Of a stretch of 64,000 nucleotides of DNA, positions 57,545 to 64,000 are shown in pieces. Positions within the stretch are counted from its first letter, which is position 1. The number at the start of each line of letters is the position of its first letter. The notes under the pieces are model-generated. The model saw nothing but the letters and a program-made list of their open reading frames with translations, did not search any database and had not been told where the DNA came from. Origin of the DNA: Pelomonas sp. Root1237 (GTDB lineage Bacteria; Pseudomonadota; Gammaproteobacteria; Burkholderiales; Burkholderiaceae_C); assembly GCF_001425055.1 (NCBI RefSeq), contig NZ_LMDK01000012.1:906205-970204 (forward strand). The letters run 5' to 3'. A program made the position numbers and the translations under genes.

Positions 57545-58861
57545 ATGTCCTTGACGCCGATTCCGCCGATCCCGCCCGTTCCGCCCGCCGCGCCCGCCAA
57601 TGCCGACAACCCGGACGCACCGCTGGCCCACAACCCCATCGCCTTCGCCAGCGACTTCATCACCGAGCTGTTGGCCTGGCCCTGGTTGCAGACCCTGCAC
57701 ACCTTCCGCCAGCGTTTCCGCGAGGAGAAGCTCGGCCTGACTGCCGGCAGCCTGACCTTCACGACGCTGATCTCGCTGGTGCCGCTGCTGACCGTGATGC
57801 TGGCCATCTTCACGGCCTTCCCGATGTTCTCCAGCTTCCAGTCCGCGCTGGAGCAGTACTTCCTGAAGAGCTTGATCCCGCCCAATATCGCCAAGCCGGT
57901 GCTGGCCTCGCTGACGCAGTTCGCCGCCAAGGCCAACAAGCTGGGTGTGGTGGGCCTGATCTTTCTGGGCATCACGGCGCTGGCGTTGATGCTGACCATC
58001 GACCGCACGCTGAACGCGATCTGGCGCGTGAAGCGCCCGCGGCCCATGGCGCAGCGCGTGCTGGTCTACTGGGCCGCGTTGACGCTGGGCCCGCTGCTGC
58101 TCGGCGGCAGCCTGACGCTGACCAGCTATGCCATCAGCGTCGGCCAGGGTTATCTCACGGCCATGCCGGCGAGCATGTCCACGGTCCTGGGCAGCGCCGA
58201 CGTGGTGCTGTTCGGCCTGGCGATGGCCGGGCTTTTCCATTACGTGCCCAACACCCATGTGCGCTGGCGCCATGCCCTCATCGGCGGCGCCTTCGTGTCG
58301 CTGGGCTTCTCGCTGGCCAAGGGTCTGCTGGCCTGGTATGTGAAGCAGGTGCCGACCTATTCGACGCTGTACGGCGCCTTCGCGACCGTGCCCATCTTCC
58401 TGATCTGGATCTACCTGGGCTGGGTCATCGTGCTGCTGGGCGCCATCCTGGCGGCCAACACGCCCAGCCTGACGGGCCGGCTGCATCTGCGCCCCGACTC
58501 GCCCGGCCAGCCCATGGCGCTGGCGCTGGAGGTGCTGCGCGAACTCTGGCGCGTGCGCGAGGCCGGCCAGCAGGGCCTGTCCTATCTGGCCCTGGCCAGC
58601 GCGCTGCGGGTGGACCCGCTGCAGCTCAGCCCCGTCATCGACAAGCTGCTGGCCCTGGACTGGATCGGCCGGCTGGAAGAAGAGGGCGCCCAGCGGCTGG
58701 TGCTGCTGTGCACGCCCGAGAAGGCGCTGGCCGAACCTCTGCTGAGCGCCTTCCTGGCCGAGCGCCAGGGGCTGCTGGCCAATCTGTGGGCGCAGGGTGA
58801 ATGGTCGAAGTTGACCCTCGACCGCCTGCTGCTCACTGAGGCTGGAAGCCCCCGGCCTTGA
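57545..58861 (+). CDS. YihY/BrkB family inner membrane protein with C-terminal winged-helix-like domain
   Basis: A 438-residue protein. A proline-rich start (PIPPIPPVPPAAPANADNP) precedes the YihY/virulence factor BrkB domain, with about six helices (from GLTAGSLTFTTLISLVPLLT to FLIWIYLGWVIVLLGAILA, residues about 62-300). The remaining 130 residues are soluble and resemble a winged-helix region (LSYLALASALRVDPLQLSPV). It was once called RNase BN, which is incorrect; transport or envelope functions are suspected. The stop overlaps the Bug-family gene by 29 bases. Confidence 0.88.
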   Translation: MSLTPIPPIPPVPPAAPANADNPDAPLAHNPIAFASDFITELLAWPWLQTLHTFRQRFREEKLGLTAGSLTFTTLISLVPLLTVMLAIFTAFPMFSSFQSALEQYFLKSLIPPNIAKPVLASLTQFAAKANKLGVVGLIFLGITALALMLTIDRTLNAIWRVKRPRPMAQRVLVYWAALTLGPLLLGGSLTLTSYAISVGQGYLTAMPASMSTVLGSADVVLFGLAMAGLFHYVPNTHVRWRHALIGGAFVSLGFSLAKGLLAWYVKQVPTYSTLYGAFATVPIFLIWIYLGWVIVLLGAILAANTPSLTGRLHLRPDSPGQPMALALEVLRELWRVREAGQQGLSYLALASALRVDPLQLSPVIDKLLALDWIGRLEEEGAQRLVLLCTPEKALAEPLLSAFLAERQGLLANLWAQGEWSKLTLDRLLLTEAGSPRP

Positions 58862-59786
58862 TGATCTTGGCCCAGGCCGCCGAGTAGGCGCGCTCGCGGG
58901 TGGCGAGCTGGGCCGAGCTCATCATGGCCACCGACAGGCCGAGCTCGGTCAATCGCGCCTTCACGACCGGCTGATTGATGACGCCGGCCAGCGCATTCGA
59001 GAAGCGCTCGACGACGGCCGGCGCGGTGCCCGCCGGTGCGAACAGGCCGTAATAGGGCAGATCCTCGAAGCCCGCGACGCCCAGTTCCGCAAAGGTCGGC
59101 ACCTCCGGCAACACGCCCTGGCGCTGCTGGCCCATGACGGCGACGATGCGCAGCTTCTTCTGCTGGTGGTTGGTGATGAGGTCGGGTACCGAGCCGACGC
59201 CGGCGCTGATCTGGTTGCCCAGCATGTCGGCAATCATCGGCGCGCTGCCGCGGTAGGGCACGGCCAGCAGGTTCAGGCCATTCTTCTCGCCGAGCAGCTT
59301 GACGAGGAACTCCGGCACCGAGGCCGGCGCCGGCACGCCCACGCTGCCCTGGCCGCCCTGCTTCTTCACCCAGGCGAGGTACTCGGGCAGGCTGGCGGCG
59401 GGCGTGCCGCCCGACAGGGCCAGGGCATTGGCAAAGGTCGCGAAGCCGGCCACCGGTACGAAATCGTGGGCCGGGTCAAAGCCCGGGTTCTTCAGCACCA
59501 GCGGCAGGATGGAGATGGTGTGGTCGTGGCTGACGAAGAAGGTCGTACCGTCGGGTGCCGCGGCCTTCAGCGCCTGGGCCGCGATCTGGCCGCCGGCGCC
59601 GGGCTTGTTCTCGACGATGACCGGCGTGCCCAATGACGCCTGCAAGGCCTCACCCAGCAATCGCGCAATCGCGTCGGTGCCGCCGCCGGCCGGAAAGCCG
59701 ACGAGGAGGCGAATGGGCTTGTCATCGGCGCGGGCGGCAAAGGGCAGGGCGGCCAGCGCGGCCAGGGCGGAACGACGTTGCAGCAT
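58833..59786 (-). CDS. Bug family (tripartite tricarboxylate transporter) solute-binding protein
   Basis: A 317-residue periplasmic binding protein. The short signal sequence MLQRRSALAALAALPFAARA is followed by KPIRLLVGFPAGGGTDAIAR, ENKPGAGGQIAAQAL and PYRGSAPMIADMLGNQI, the family's hallmark ligand loops. These proteins are very numerous in Burkholderiales and often not linked to TctAB permeases, as here. The ligand, usually a small carboxylate or amide, cannot be predicted. Confidence 0.92.
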   Translation of the reverse strand: MLQRRSALAALAALPFAARADDKPIRLLVGFPAGGGTDAIARLLGEALQASLGTPVIVENKPGAGGQIAAQALKAAAPDGTTFFVSHDHTISILPLVLKNPGFDPAHDFVPVAGFATFANALALSGGTPAASLPEYLAWVKKQGGQGSVGVPAPASVPEFLVKLLGEKNGLNLLAVPYRGSAPMIADMLGNQISAGVGSVPDLITNHQQKKLRIVAVMGQQRQGVLPEVPTFAELGVAGFEDLPYYGLFAPAGTAPAVVERFSNALAGVINQPVVKARLTELGLSVAMMSSAQLATRERAYSAAWAKIIKAGGFQPQ

Positions 59787-59817
59787 CGGCGGGCTCCTTG
59801 GTTGAACCCGCCGGAGT

Positions 59818-60387
59818 CTACGGGTGGAGCACCACCAAAAGTGCGGTCGCCGCCGACTTGCCCACGTTGCGGATGGCATGCGGGCCGTCCACCGCATAAC
59901 GCGCCGTCTCGCCGGCCTTGAGCTTGTTGGTCATGCCCTGGGCGCTGACCTCCAGGCTGCCCGTCAGCACGCTCAGGTGCTCGCGCGAACCCGGCTCATG
60001 GGCCTGGCTGTCCAGCACGCCACCGGGTTGGATGTTCAGCTCGTACCACTCGAACTGCCCGGCCAGCTCGATGGGGCCGAGGATGCGCAGCTTGCAAAGC
60101 CCGTCCGGGCTGGTCAGCCCCGGCGTCGCGTGGGCCGGCACGGTCTCGATGGCAGGCGTCGCTGCGCGCTCGCCGCCCAGCAACTCACCCATGTCCACGC
60201 CCAGCGCATTGGCCAGCCGCCACACCACGGCCACCGTGGGATTGGCCTGGTTGCGCTCGATTTGCGACAACATCGACTTACTCACGCCGGCCCGCTTGGA
60301 GAGATCATCCAGCGACAGGCCACGGCTGCCGCGCAGCGCCTGCAGGGCGGCGCCGACGCGGGGCGGTTCGGTGTTGTCCATGTTCAT
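59818..60387 (-). CDS. XRE-cupin transcriptional regulator divergent from kbl
   Basis: A 189-residue regulator with an N-terminal helix-turn-helix (about 12-66, LSLDDLSKRAGVSKSMLSQI with ERNQANPTVAVVWRLANAL) and a C-terminal cupin sensor domain (about 110-187, ELNIQPGGVLDSQAHEPGSR with LKAGETARYAVDGPHAIRN). The organisation is like SutR/PuuR-type regulators that sense small metabolites. It is transcribed away from kbl-tdh, with a perfect 16 bp palindrome in the shared region, so it is likely to control threonine/glycine breakdown and itself. The ATG at 60387 has an AGG upstream. Confidence 0.9.
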   Translation of the reverse strand: MNMDNTEPPRVGAALQALRGSRGLSLDDLSKRAGVSKSMLSQIERNQANPTVAVVWRLANALGVDMGELLGGERAATPAIETVPAHATPGLTSPDGLCKLRILGPIELAGQFEWYELNIQPGGVLDSQAHEPGSREHLSVLTGSLEVSAQGMTNKLKAGETARYAVDGPHAIRNVGKSAATALLVVLHP

Positions 60388-60426
60388 GCTTGACCTGGAT
60401 AGATGATTTTCAGATACTGCACAAAA

Positions 60427-60442
60427 GTTCGATATATCGAAC
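60427..60442. promoter_or_regulatory. Perfect 16 bp palindrome, likely operator of the XRE-cupin regulator
   Basis: GTTCGATATATCGAAC lies between the divergent regulator gene and kbl, 40 bases from the regulator ATG and 38 bases from the kbl ATG. It is AT-rich in a GC-rich region and overlaps the most probable -10 areas of both promoters, as expected for a repressor site. Confidence 0.65.
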
Positions 60443-60480
60443 GAGTTCACTAAACCGGATTGTGCATCAGGAGCAGCGCC

Positions 60481-61677
60481 ATGAGCCAGGCCTTCTATCA
60501 ACACCTGCAGACCGAGCTGGACAGCATCCGCGCCGCCGGGCTGTTCAAGTCCGAACGCATCATCACGACGCCCCAGGGCGCCGTCGTGAAGACGGCCGAC
60601 GGCCGCGAAGTCATCAACCTTTGCGCCAACAACTACCTGGGCTTGTCGTCGCATCCCAAGGTCATCGAGGCCGCGCATGAAGCCCTGCGCACGCATGGCT
60701 TCGGGCTGTCTTCGGTGCGCTTCATTTGCGGCACACAGGATGTGCACAAGGAACTGGAACAACGCATCGCCCGCTTCGTCGGCTGCGAGGACGCCATCCT
60801 CTACGCCGCCGCCTTCGACGCCAACGGCGGCCTGTTCGAGCCGCTGCTGGGTGAGCAGGACGCCATCATCAGCGACGCCCTCAACCACGCTTCCATCATC
60901 GACGGCATCCGTCTGTGCAAGGCGCAGCGCTACCGCTACGAGCACAACAATCTCGACGACCTCGAGCGCTGCCTGAAGGAAGCAAAAGAGAAGGGCGCCC
61001 GTTTCACGCTGGTGTTCACCGACGGTGTGTTCTCGATGGACGGCACCATCGCCCAGCTCGACAAGATCCGCGCCCTCTGCGACCGCTACGACGCGCTGCT
61101 GGGCATCGACGAATGCCATGCGTCAGGCTTCATGGGCAAGACCGGCCGTGGCACCGCCGAGCATCGCGGTGTGTTTGGCAAGATCGACATCATCACGGGC
61201 ACCTTCGGCAAGGCCCTGGGCGGCGCCAGCGGTGGCTTCACGGCCGCGCGCAAGGAAGTCGTCGAGCTGTTGCGCCAGCGCTCGCGCCCCTATCTGTTCA
61301 GCAATACGCTGGCCCCCAGCATCGCCGGCGCGTCGCTGGCCGTGCTGGACCTGCTGGAAGGCTCCACGGCGCTGCGCGACAAGCTCGAAGCCAACACCGC
61401 CTGGTTCCGCGAGGCGATCCAGGCCGCCGGCTTCGAGATCAAGCCCGGCACCCACCCCATCGTGCCCATCATGGTCTACGACGCGGTGAAGGCGCAGGAG
61501 CTCAGCAAGCGCATCCTGGAGCTGGGCATCTATGCCGTCGGCTTCTTCTTCCCCGTCGTGCCCAAGGGCCAGGCGCGCATCCGCGTGCAGGTCTCGGCCG
61601 TGCATGAGCGCGAGCACCTGGAGAAGGCCGTTGCCGCCTTCACGCAGGCGGGCCGTGAGCTGGGCCTCGTCAAATGA
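60481..61677 (+). CDS. kbl: Glycine C-acetyltransferase (2-amino-3-ketobutyrate CoA ligase)
   Basis: A 398-residue alpha-oxoamine synthase that cleaves 2-amino-3-ketobutyrate with CoA to glycine and acetyl-CoA. It has NNYLGLSSHPKVIEAA, the active-site region GIDECHASGFMGKTGRG and the PLP lysine Lys244 in GTFGKALGGASGG, matching the Escherichia coli enzyme in length and lysine position. The start at 60481 is preceded by AGGAG. It overlaps the next gene by 4 bases. Confidence 0.96.
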   Translation: MSQAFYQHLQTELDSIRAAGLFKSERIITTPQGAVVKTADGREVINLCANNYLGLSSHPKVIEAAHEALRTHGFGLSSVRFICGTQDVHKELEQRIARFVGCEDAILYAAAFDANGGLFEPLLGEQDAIISDALNHASIIDGIRLCKAQRYRYEHNNLDDLERCLKEAKEKGARFTLVFTDGVFSMDGTIAQLDKIRALCDRYDALLGIDECHASGFMGKTGRGTAEHRGVFGKIDIITGTFGKALGGASGGFTAARKEVVELLRQRSRPYLFSNTLAPSIAGASLAVLDLLEGSTALRDKLEANTAWFREAIQAAGFEIKPGTHPIVPIMVYDAVKAQELSKRILELGIYAVGFFFPVVPKGQARIRVQVSAVHEREHLEKAVAAFTQAGRELGLVK

Positions 61678-62618
61678 AGATCCTCATCATTGGAGCGAAT
61701 GGCCAGATCGGCACCGAGCTGGCGACCGAACTGGCGAAGCTGCATGGCAATGAAGCCGTCGTCACCAGCGACCTCAGCCCCAAGGGCCGCGTGCCCAGCC
61801 TCCAGCACGAGGCGCTGGATGTGACCGACGCGGGGGGCCTGGCCACCGTCGTCAAGCGCCACCACATCACGCAGATCTACCACCTGGCCGCGGCGCTGTC
61901 GGCCAACGGCGAGAAGCACCCGATGTGGGCCTGGGACCTGAACATGAAGGGCCTGCTCAATGTGCTGGAGCTGGCCCGCCACGAGAAGCTGGACAAGATC
62001 TTCTGGCCCAGTTCGATCGCGGCCTTCGGCCCCAACACGCCAGCCATCGACACGCCGCAGACGACCGTCATGGACCCGACGACGGTCTATGGCATCTCCA
62101 AGCTCGCCGGCGAACGCTGGTGCGACTGGTACCACGCCAAGCACGGCGTGGACGTGCGCAGCCTGCGCTACCCCGGCCTCATCAGCTGGAAGACGCCGCC
62201 CGGCGGCGGCACGACAGACTACGCGGTGGAGATCTTCCATTCGGCGATCAAGGAAGGCCGCTACACCTGCTTCCTGAAAGAGGACCAGGCCCTGCCGATG
62301 ATGTACATGCCCGATGCGCTGCGCGCCACCATCGAGCTGATGAACGCGCCGGCCGACCAGGTCAGGCAGCGCGGCAGCTACAACCTCGCCGGCGTCAGCT
62401 TCACGCCGGCAGGCATCGCCGCCTCCATCCGCCGCCGCCTGCCCGAGTTCACGATGGACTGCGTGCCAGACTTCCGCCAGGCCATTGCAGCCAGTTGGCC
62501 ACAACGCATCGACGACGCAGCCGCCCAGGCCGATTGGGGCTGGAAGCTGCAGTACGACCTGGATGCCATGGTTGACGACATGCTGACTGAGCTGACACGC
62601 GAACTACACGTTGGCTGA
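61674..62618 (+). CDS. L-threonine 3-dehydrogenase, short-chain (SDR) type
   Basis: A 314-residue extended SDR protein with the NAD-binding GANGQIG motif (residues 7-13) and the catalytic Tyr139-x3-Lys143 (TVYGISKLAGE). The segments SSIAAFGPNTP and YPGLISWKTPPGGGTTDYAV match SDR-type L-threonine 3-dehydrogenases, which differ from the zinc-dependent Tdh of Escherichia coli. It oxidises threonine to 2-amino-3-ketobutyrate, the substrate of Kbl encoded just upstream with a 4-base overlap. Activity is inferred from this pairing and the family. Confidence 0.9.
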   Translation: MKILIIGANGQIGTELATELAKLHGNEAVVTSDLSPKGRVPSLQHEALDVTDAGGLATVVKRHHITQIYHLAAALSANGEKHPMWAWDLNMKGLLNVLELARHEKLDKIFWPSSIAAFGPNTPAIDTPQTTVMDPTTVYGISKLAGERWCDWYHAKHGVDVRSLRYPGLISWKTPPGGGTTDYAVEIFHSAIKEGRYTCFLKEDQALPMMYMPDALRATIELMNAPADQVRQRGSYNLAGVSFTPAGIAASIRRRLPEFTMDCVPDFRQAIAASWPQRIDDAAAQADWGWKLQYDLDAMVDDMLTELTRELHVG

Positions 62619-62654
62619 CAGGCGGTGCCAGGTCTGGCTGGTACGCTAGCCTCT

Positions 62655-63461
62655 ATGAGAGTCGCGTTGACTACCCTCCTGGCTCTGTCCGTGGCGACGT
62701 TGGCCCAGGCCGAGCAGCCCGAGGTGGAAAGTCCGTCAGCTCGCTATCTGCTGGGGGCCGCGGTGGCCTCGCAGCCGGAGTACGACGGCGCGAGCAGCCG
62801 TGACATCAAGATCAAGCCCTTGTGGGCATTCAAGCTCGGCCGAGTGCGCATCAGCACTTCCGGCGCGGGCAGCCTGATGGGCTTCGGGCGTGAGGAGGCG
62901 GCCGGCGGTGCCAGTACCCAGTTCATTGACACAGACAAGCTGCGCGTGGGTGTGTCACTGCGCATGGACAGCGGCCGCAGCAGCGGCGACGCCAGCACCA
63001 CGCGGGGCCTGCCCGACGTCCGGCGCACGCTGAGGGCGCGCTTCTATACCAACTACAGCCTCACCAAGGACCTGACCATCGGCGCGACGCTGTCGCAGGA
63101 CCTGCTCGGCCGGCAAGGCGGCACGACGCTGGGCGCGGACCTGGGCTGGCGGTTCTACCGCAGCCCGACGCTGGAGTGGACCAGCGGCTTCGGCATCTCG
63201 GCCGCCAGCGCTCGAAACCTGCGCAGCTATTTCGGCGTGCCCGAGTCGGCCGTCGCGGCCAGTGGCAAACCCGCCTACGAACCCGGTGCCGGCCTGCGCG
63301 ATGTGCACGTGGGTGTCGGCTTCATCCGGCCGCTGACCAAGCATTGGCTCGTCTACGGCAATGCCGGCGCGAGCCGCCTCCTCGGTCCCGTCGCCGACAG
63401 CCCGCTGGTCGAGAAACGCACCGGCTCGTCGGTGGGCATCGGCCTGGCCTGGCGCAACTAA
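62655..63461 (+). CDS. MipA/OmpV family outer membrane protein
   Basis: A 268-residue outer membrane beta-barrel protein. A signal peptide (MRVALTTLLALSVATLAQAE) is followed by YLLGAAVASQPEYDGASSRD, the family's N-terminal signature, and alternating strands ending in an aromatic-poor C-terminus SSVGIGLAWRN. MipA/OmpV proteins bind murein-synthesis scaffolds or act as porin-like proteins; the role here is not known. The ATG at 62655 is chosen because a signal peptide starts there. It ends four bases into the converging DUF962 gene. Confidence 0.88.
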   Translation: MRVALTTLLALSVATLAQAEQPEVESPSARYLLGAAVASQPEYDGASSRDIKIKPLWAFKLGRVRISTSGAGSLMGFGREEAAGGASTQFIDTDKLRVGVSLRMDSGRSSGDASTTRGLPDVRRTLRARFYTNYSLTKDLTIGATLSQDLLGRQGGTTLGADLGWRFYRSPTLEWTSGFGISAASARNLRSYFGVPESAVAASGKPAYEPGAGLRDVHVGVGFIRPLTKHWLVYGNAGASRLLGPVADSPLVEKRTGSSVGIGLAWRN

Positions 63462-63766
63462 AGCTTCACGCGACCGCGCCAGATGTCGGCGTACATGACC
63501 CAGTCGCCGATGAAGCTGTAAAGCGGATATTTGAAGGTCGCCGGCCGGTTCTTCTCGAAGAAGAAATGCCCGACCCAGGCGAAGCCATAGCCGCACAGCA
63601 GGCCGTAAAGCAGCCACACCAGCGCGCCCGTCCTGAACAGCTGCCACAGGCAGACCAGCACCAGGGTCGAGCCGACGAAGTGCAGCCGGCGGCAGATGGC
63701 GTTGCCGTGCTCGCTGAGGTAGAAGGGATAGAAATCGGCGAAGCGAGAGAAGCGTTCGGTGCTCAT
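63458..63766 (-). CDS. DUF962/Mpo1-like membrane protein
   Basis: A 102-residue protein with three hydrophobic segments. Its FYPFYLSEHGNAICRRLHFVG start, GYGFAWVGHFFFEKNRPATF middle and YPLYSFIGDWVMYADIW end match the DUF962/Mpo1 family. The yeast relative Mpo1 is an iron-dependent dioxygenase in fatty-acid alpha-oxidation, and the conserved histidines (in SEHGN, RRLHF, VGHFF) could bind the metal. Its function in bacteria is unproven. Confidence 0.87.
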   Translation of the reverse strand: MSTERFSRFADFYPFYLSEHGNAICRRLHFVGSTLVLVCLWQLFRTGALVWLLYGLLCGYGFAWVGHFFFEKNRPATFKYPLYSFIGDWVMYADIWRGRVKL

Positions 63767-63849
63767 GGAGGGTCAGTGCTGGCAGGCCCTGATTCAAGCG
63801 CGGGTTGCGCCCGAGCGGCAAGCGGGGATGCCCTCGCAATAATGCGCCG

Positions 63850-64000
63850 ATGCGCGCCATGCCCACCGAGTTGGAGGTTGTCATCCTCGGTGCGGGCATG
63901 TCCGGGCTGTGCATGGCCATCCAGCTGCAGCGCGCGGGCGTCGATGACTACCTCATCGTCGAGAAGTCTCATGGGCTGGGCGGCACCTGGTGGGACAACC
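63850..64000 (+). CDS. Flavin-containing monooxygenase, N-terminal part (cut by window end)
   Basis: The first 50 residues of a flavoprotein, with the FAD-binding motif VVILGAGMSGLCMAIQL (residues 9-25), then YLIVEKSHGLGGTWWDN. The GGTWxDN motif is typical of Baeyer-Villiger monooxygenases and related flavin monooxygenases that use NADPH and oxygen. ATGs at 63850 and 63859 are both possible. The gene runs off the window, so substrate and length cannot be assessed. Confidence 0.85.
   Translation, partial: MRAMPTELEVVILGAGMSGLCMAIQLQRAGVDDYLIVEKSHGLGGTWWDN

Overview
This 64 kb window is a GC-rich, gene-dense chromosomal segment of a betaproteobacterium, most likely order Burkholderiales and close to the Rubrivivax/Roseateles/Leptothrix group. 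The evidence is the gene order rpsO-pnp-quinone oxidoreductase-tpiA-secG-tRNA-Leu-nuoA-N-DUF2818-nudix, an intracellular PHB depolymerase, a zapA-6S RNA locus, several beta-type conserved hypotheticals (DUF2818, DUF2069, TIGR02449) and a Bug-type (TTT) binding protein. The genus call is inference. I see no transposase, integrase, prophage, CRISPR array or toxin-antitoxin pair: this is core genome.

Layout. 1-7.6 kb: trmJ, cysE, a large periplasmic-sensor diguanylate cyclase, then mog and yjgA (minus) and pmbA (plus). 7.6-11 kb: a TRAP transporter whose binding-protein gene converges on its two permease genes. 11-13.6 kb (minus): rpsU, yqeY, a DUF442 phosphatase-like gene and a BaiN-type flavoprotein. 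13.7-16.6 kb: a degenerate GGDEF protein, a TauE/SafE permease with an EVE-domain protein, a 6S RNA gene and zapA with a zapB-like partner. 16.8-20.7 kb (minus): nth, an orphan rnfB-like ferredoxin, phaZ and tyrB. 20.8-23 kb: uvrB.

23-29.6 kb holds the full ISC iron-sulfur operon (iscR-iscS-iscU-iscA-hscB-hscA-fdx) translationally coupled to tsaD, with an hsp20 gene converging on it. Two strong hairpins separate iscS from iscU and an intrinsic terminator separates iscA from hscB. 30.3-35.4 kb holds rpsO, pnp, a quinone reductase, tpiA, secG and tRNA-Leu(GAG). 35.6-51.1 kb is the complete 14-gene complex I operon followed by DUF2818 and nudix genes. 51.3-55.8 kb is an RND efflux adaptor and pump without an outer-membrane channel gene.

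55.7-64 kb holds a GlcD-type FAD dehydrogenase, DUF2069, YihY, a Bug binding protein, an XRE-cupin regulator divergent from a kbl plus SDR-type threonine dehydrogenase operon (with a perfect 16 bp palindrome between them), a MipA/OmpV outer-membrane protein, a DUF962 protein and the start of a flavin monooxygenase cut by the window edge.

I found no clearly new multigene system. The best leads are small: the XRE/kbl-tdh operator, a paired-hairpin intergenic repeat seen twice, palindromes in the iscR leader, a hairpin upstream of a GGDEF protein that has lost its signature motif, and an orphan soluble RnfB. Many long antisense reading frames lie opposite real genes and are composition artefacts.
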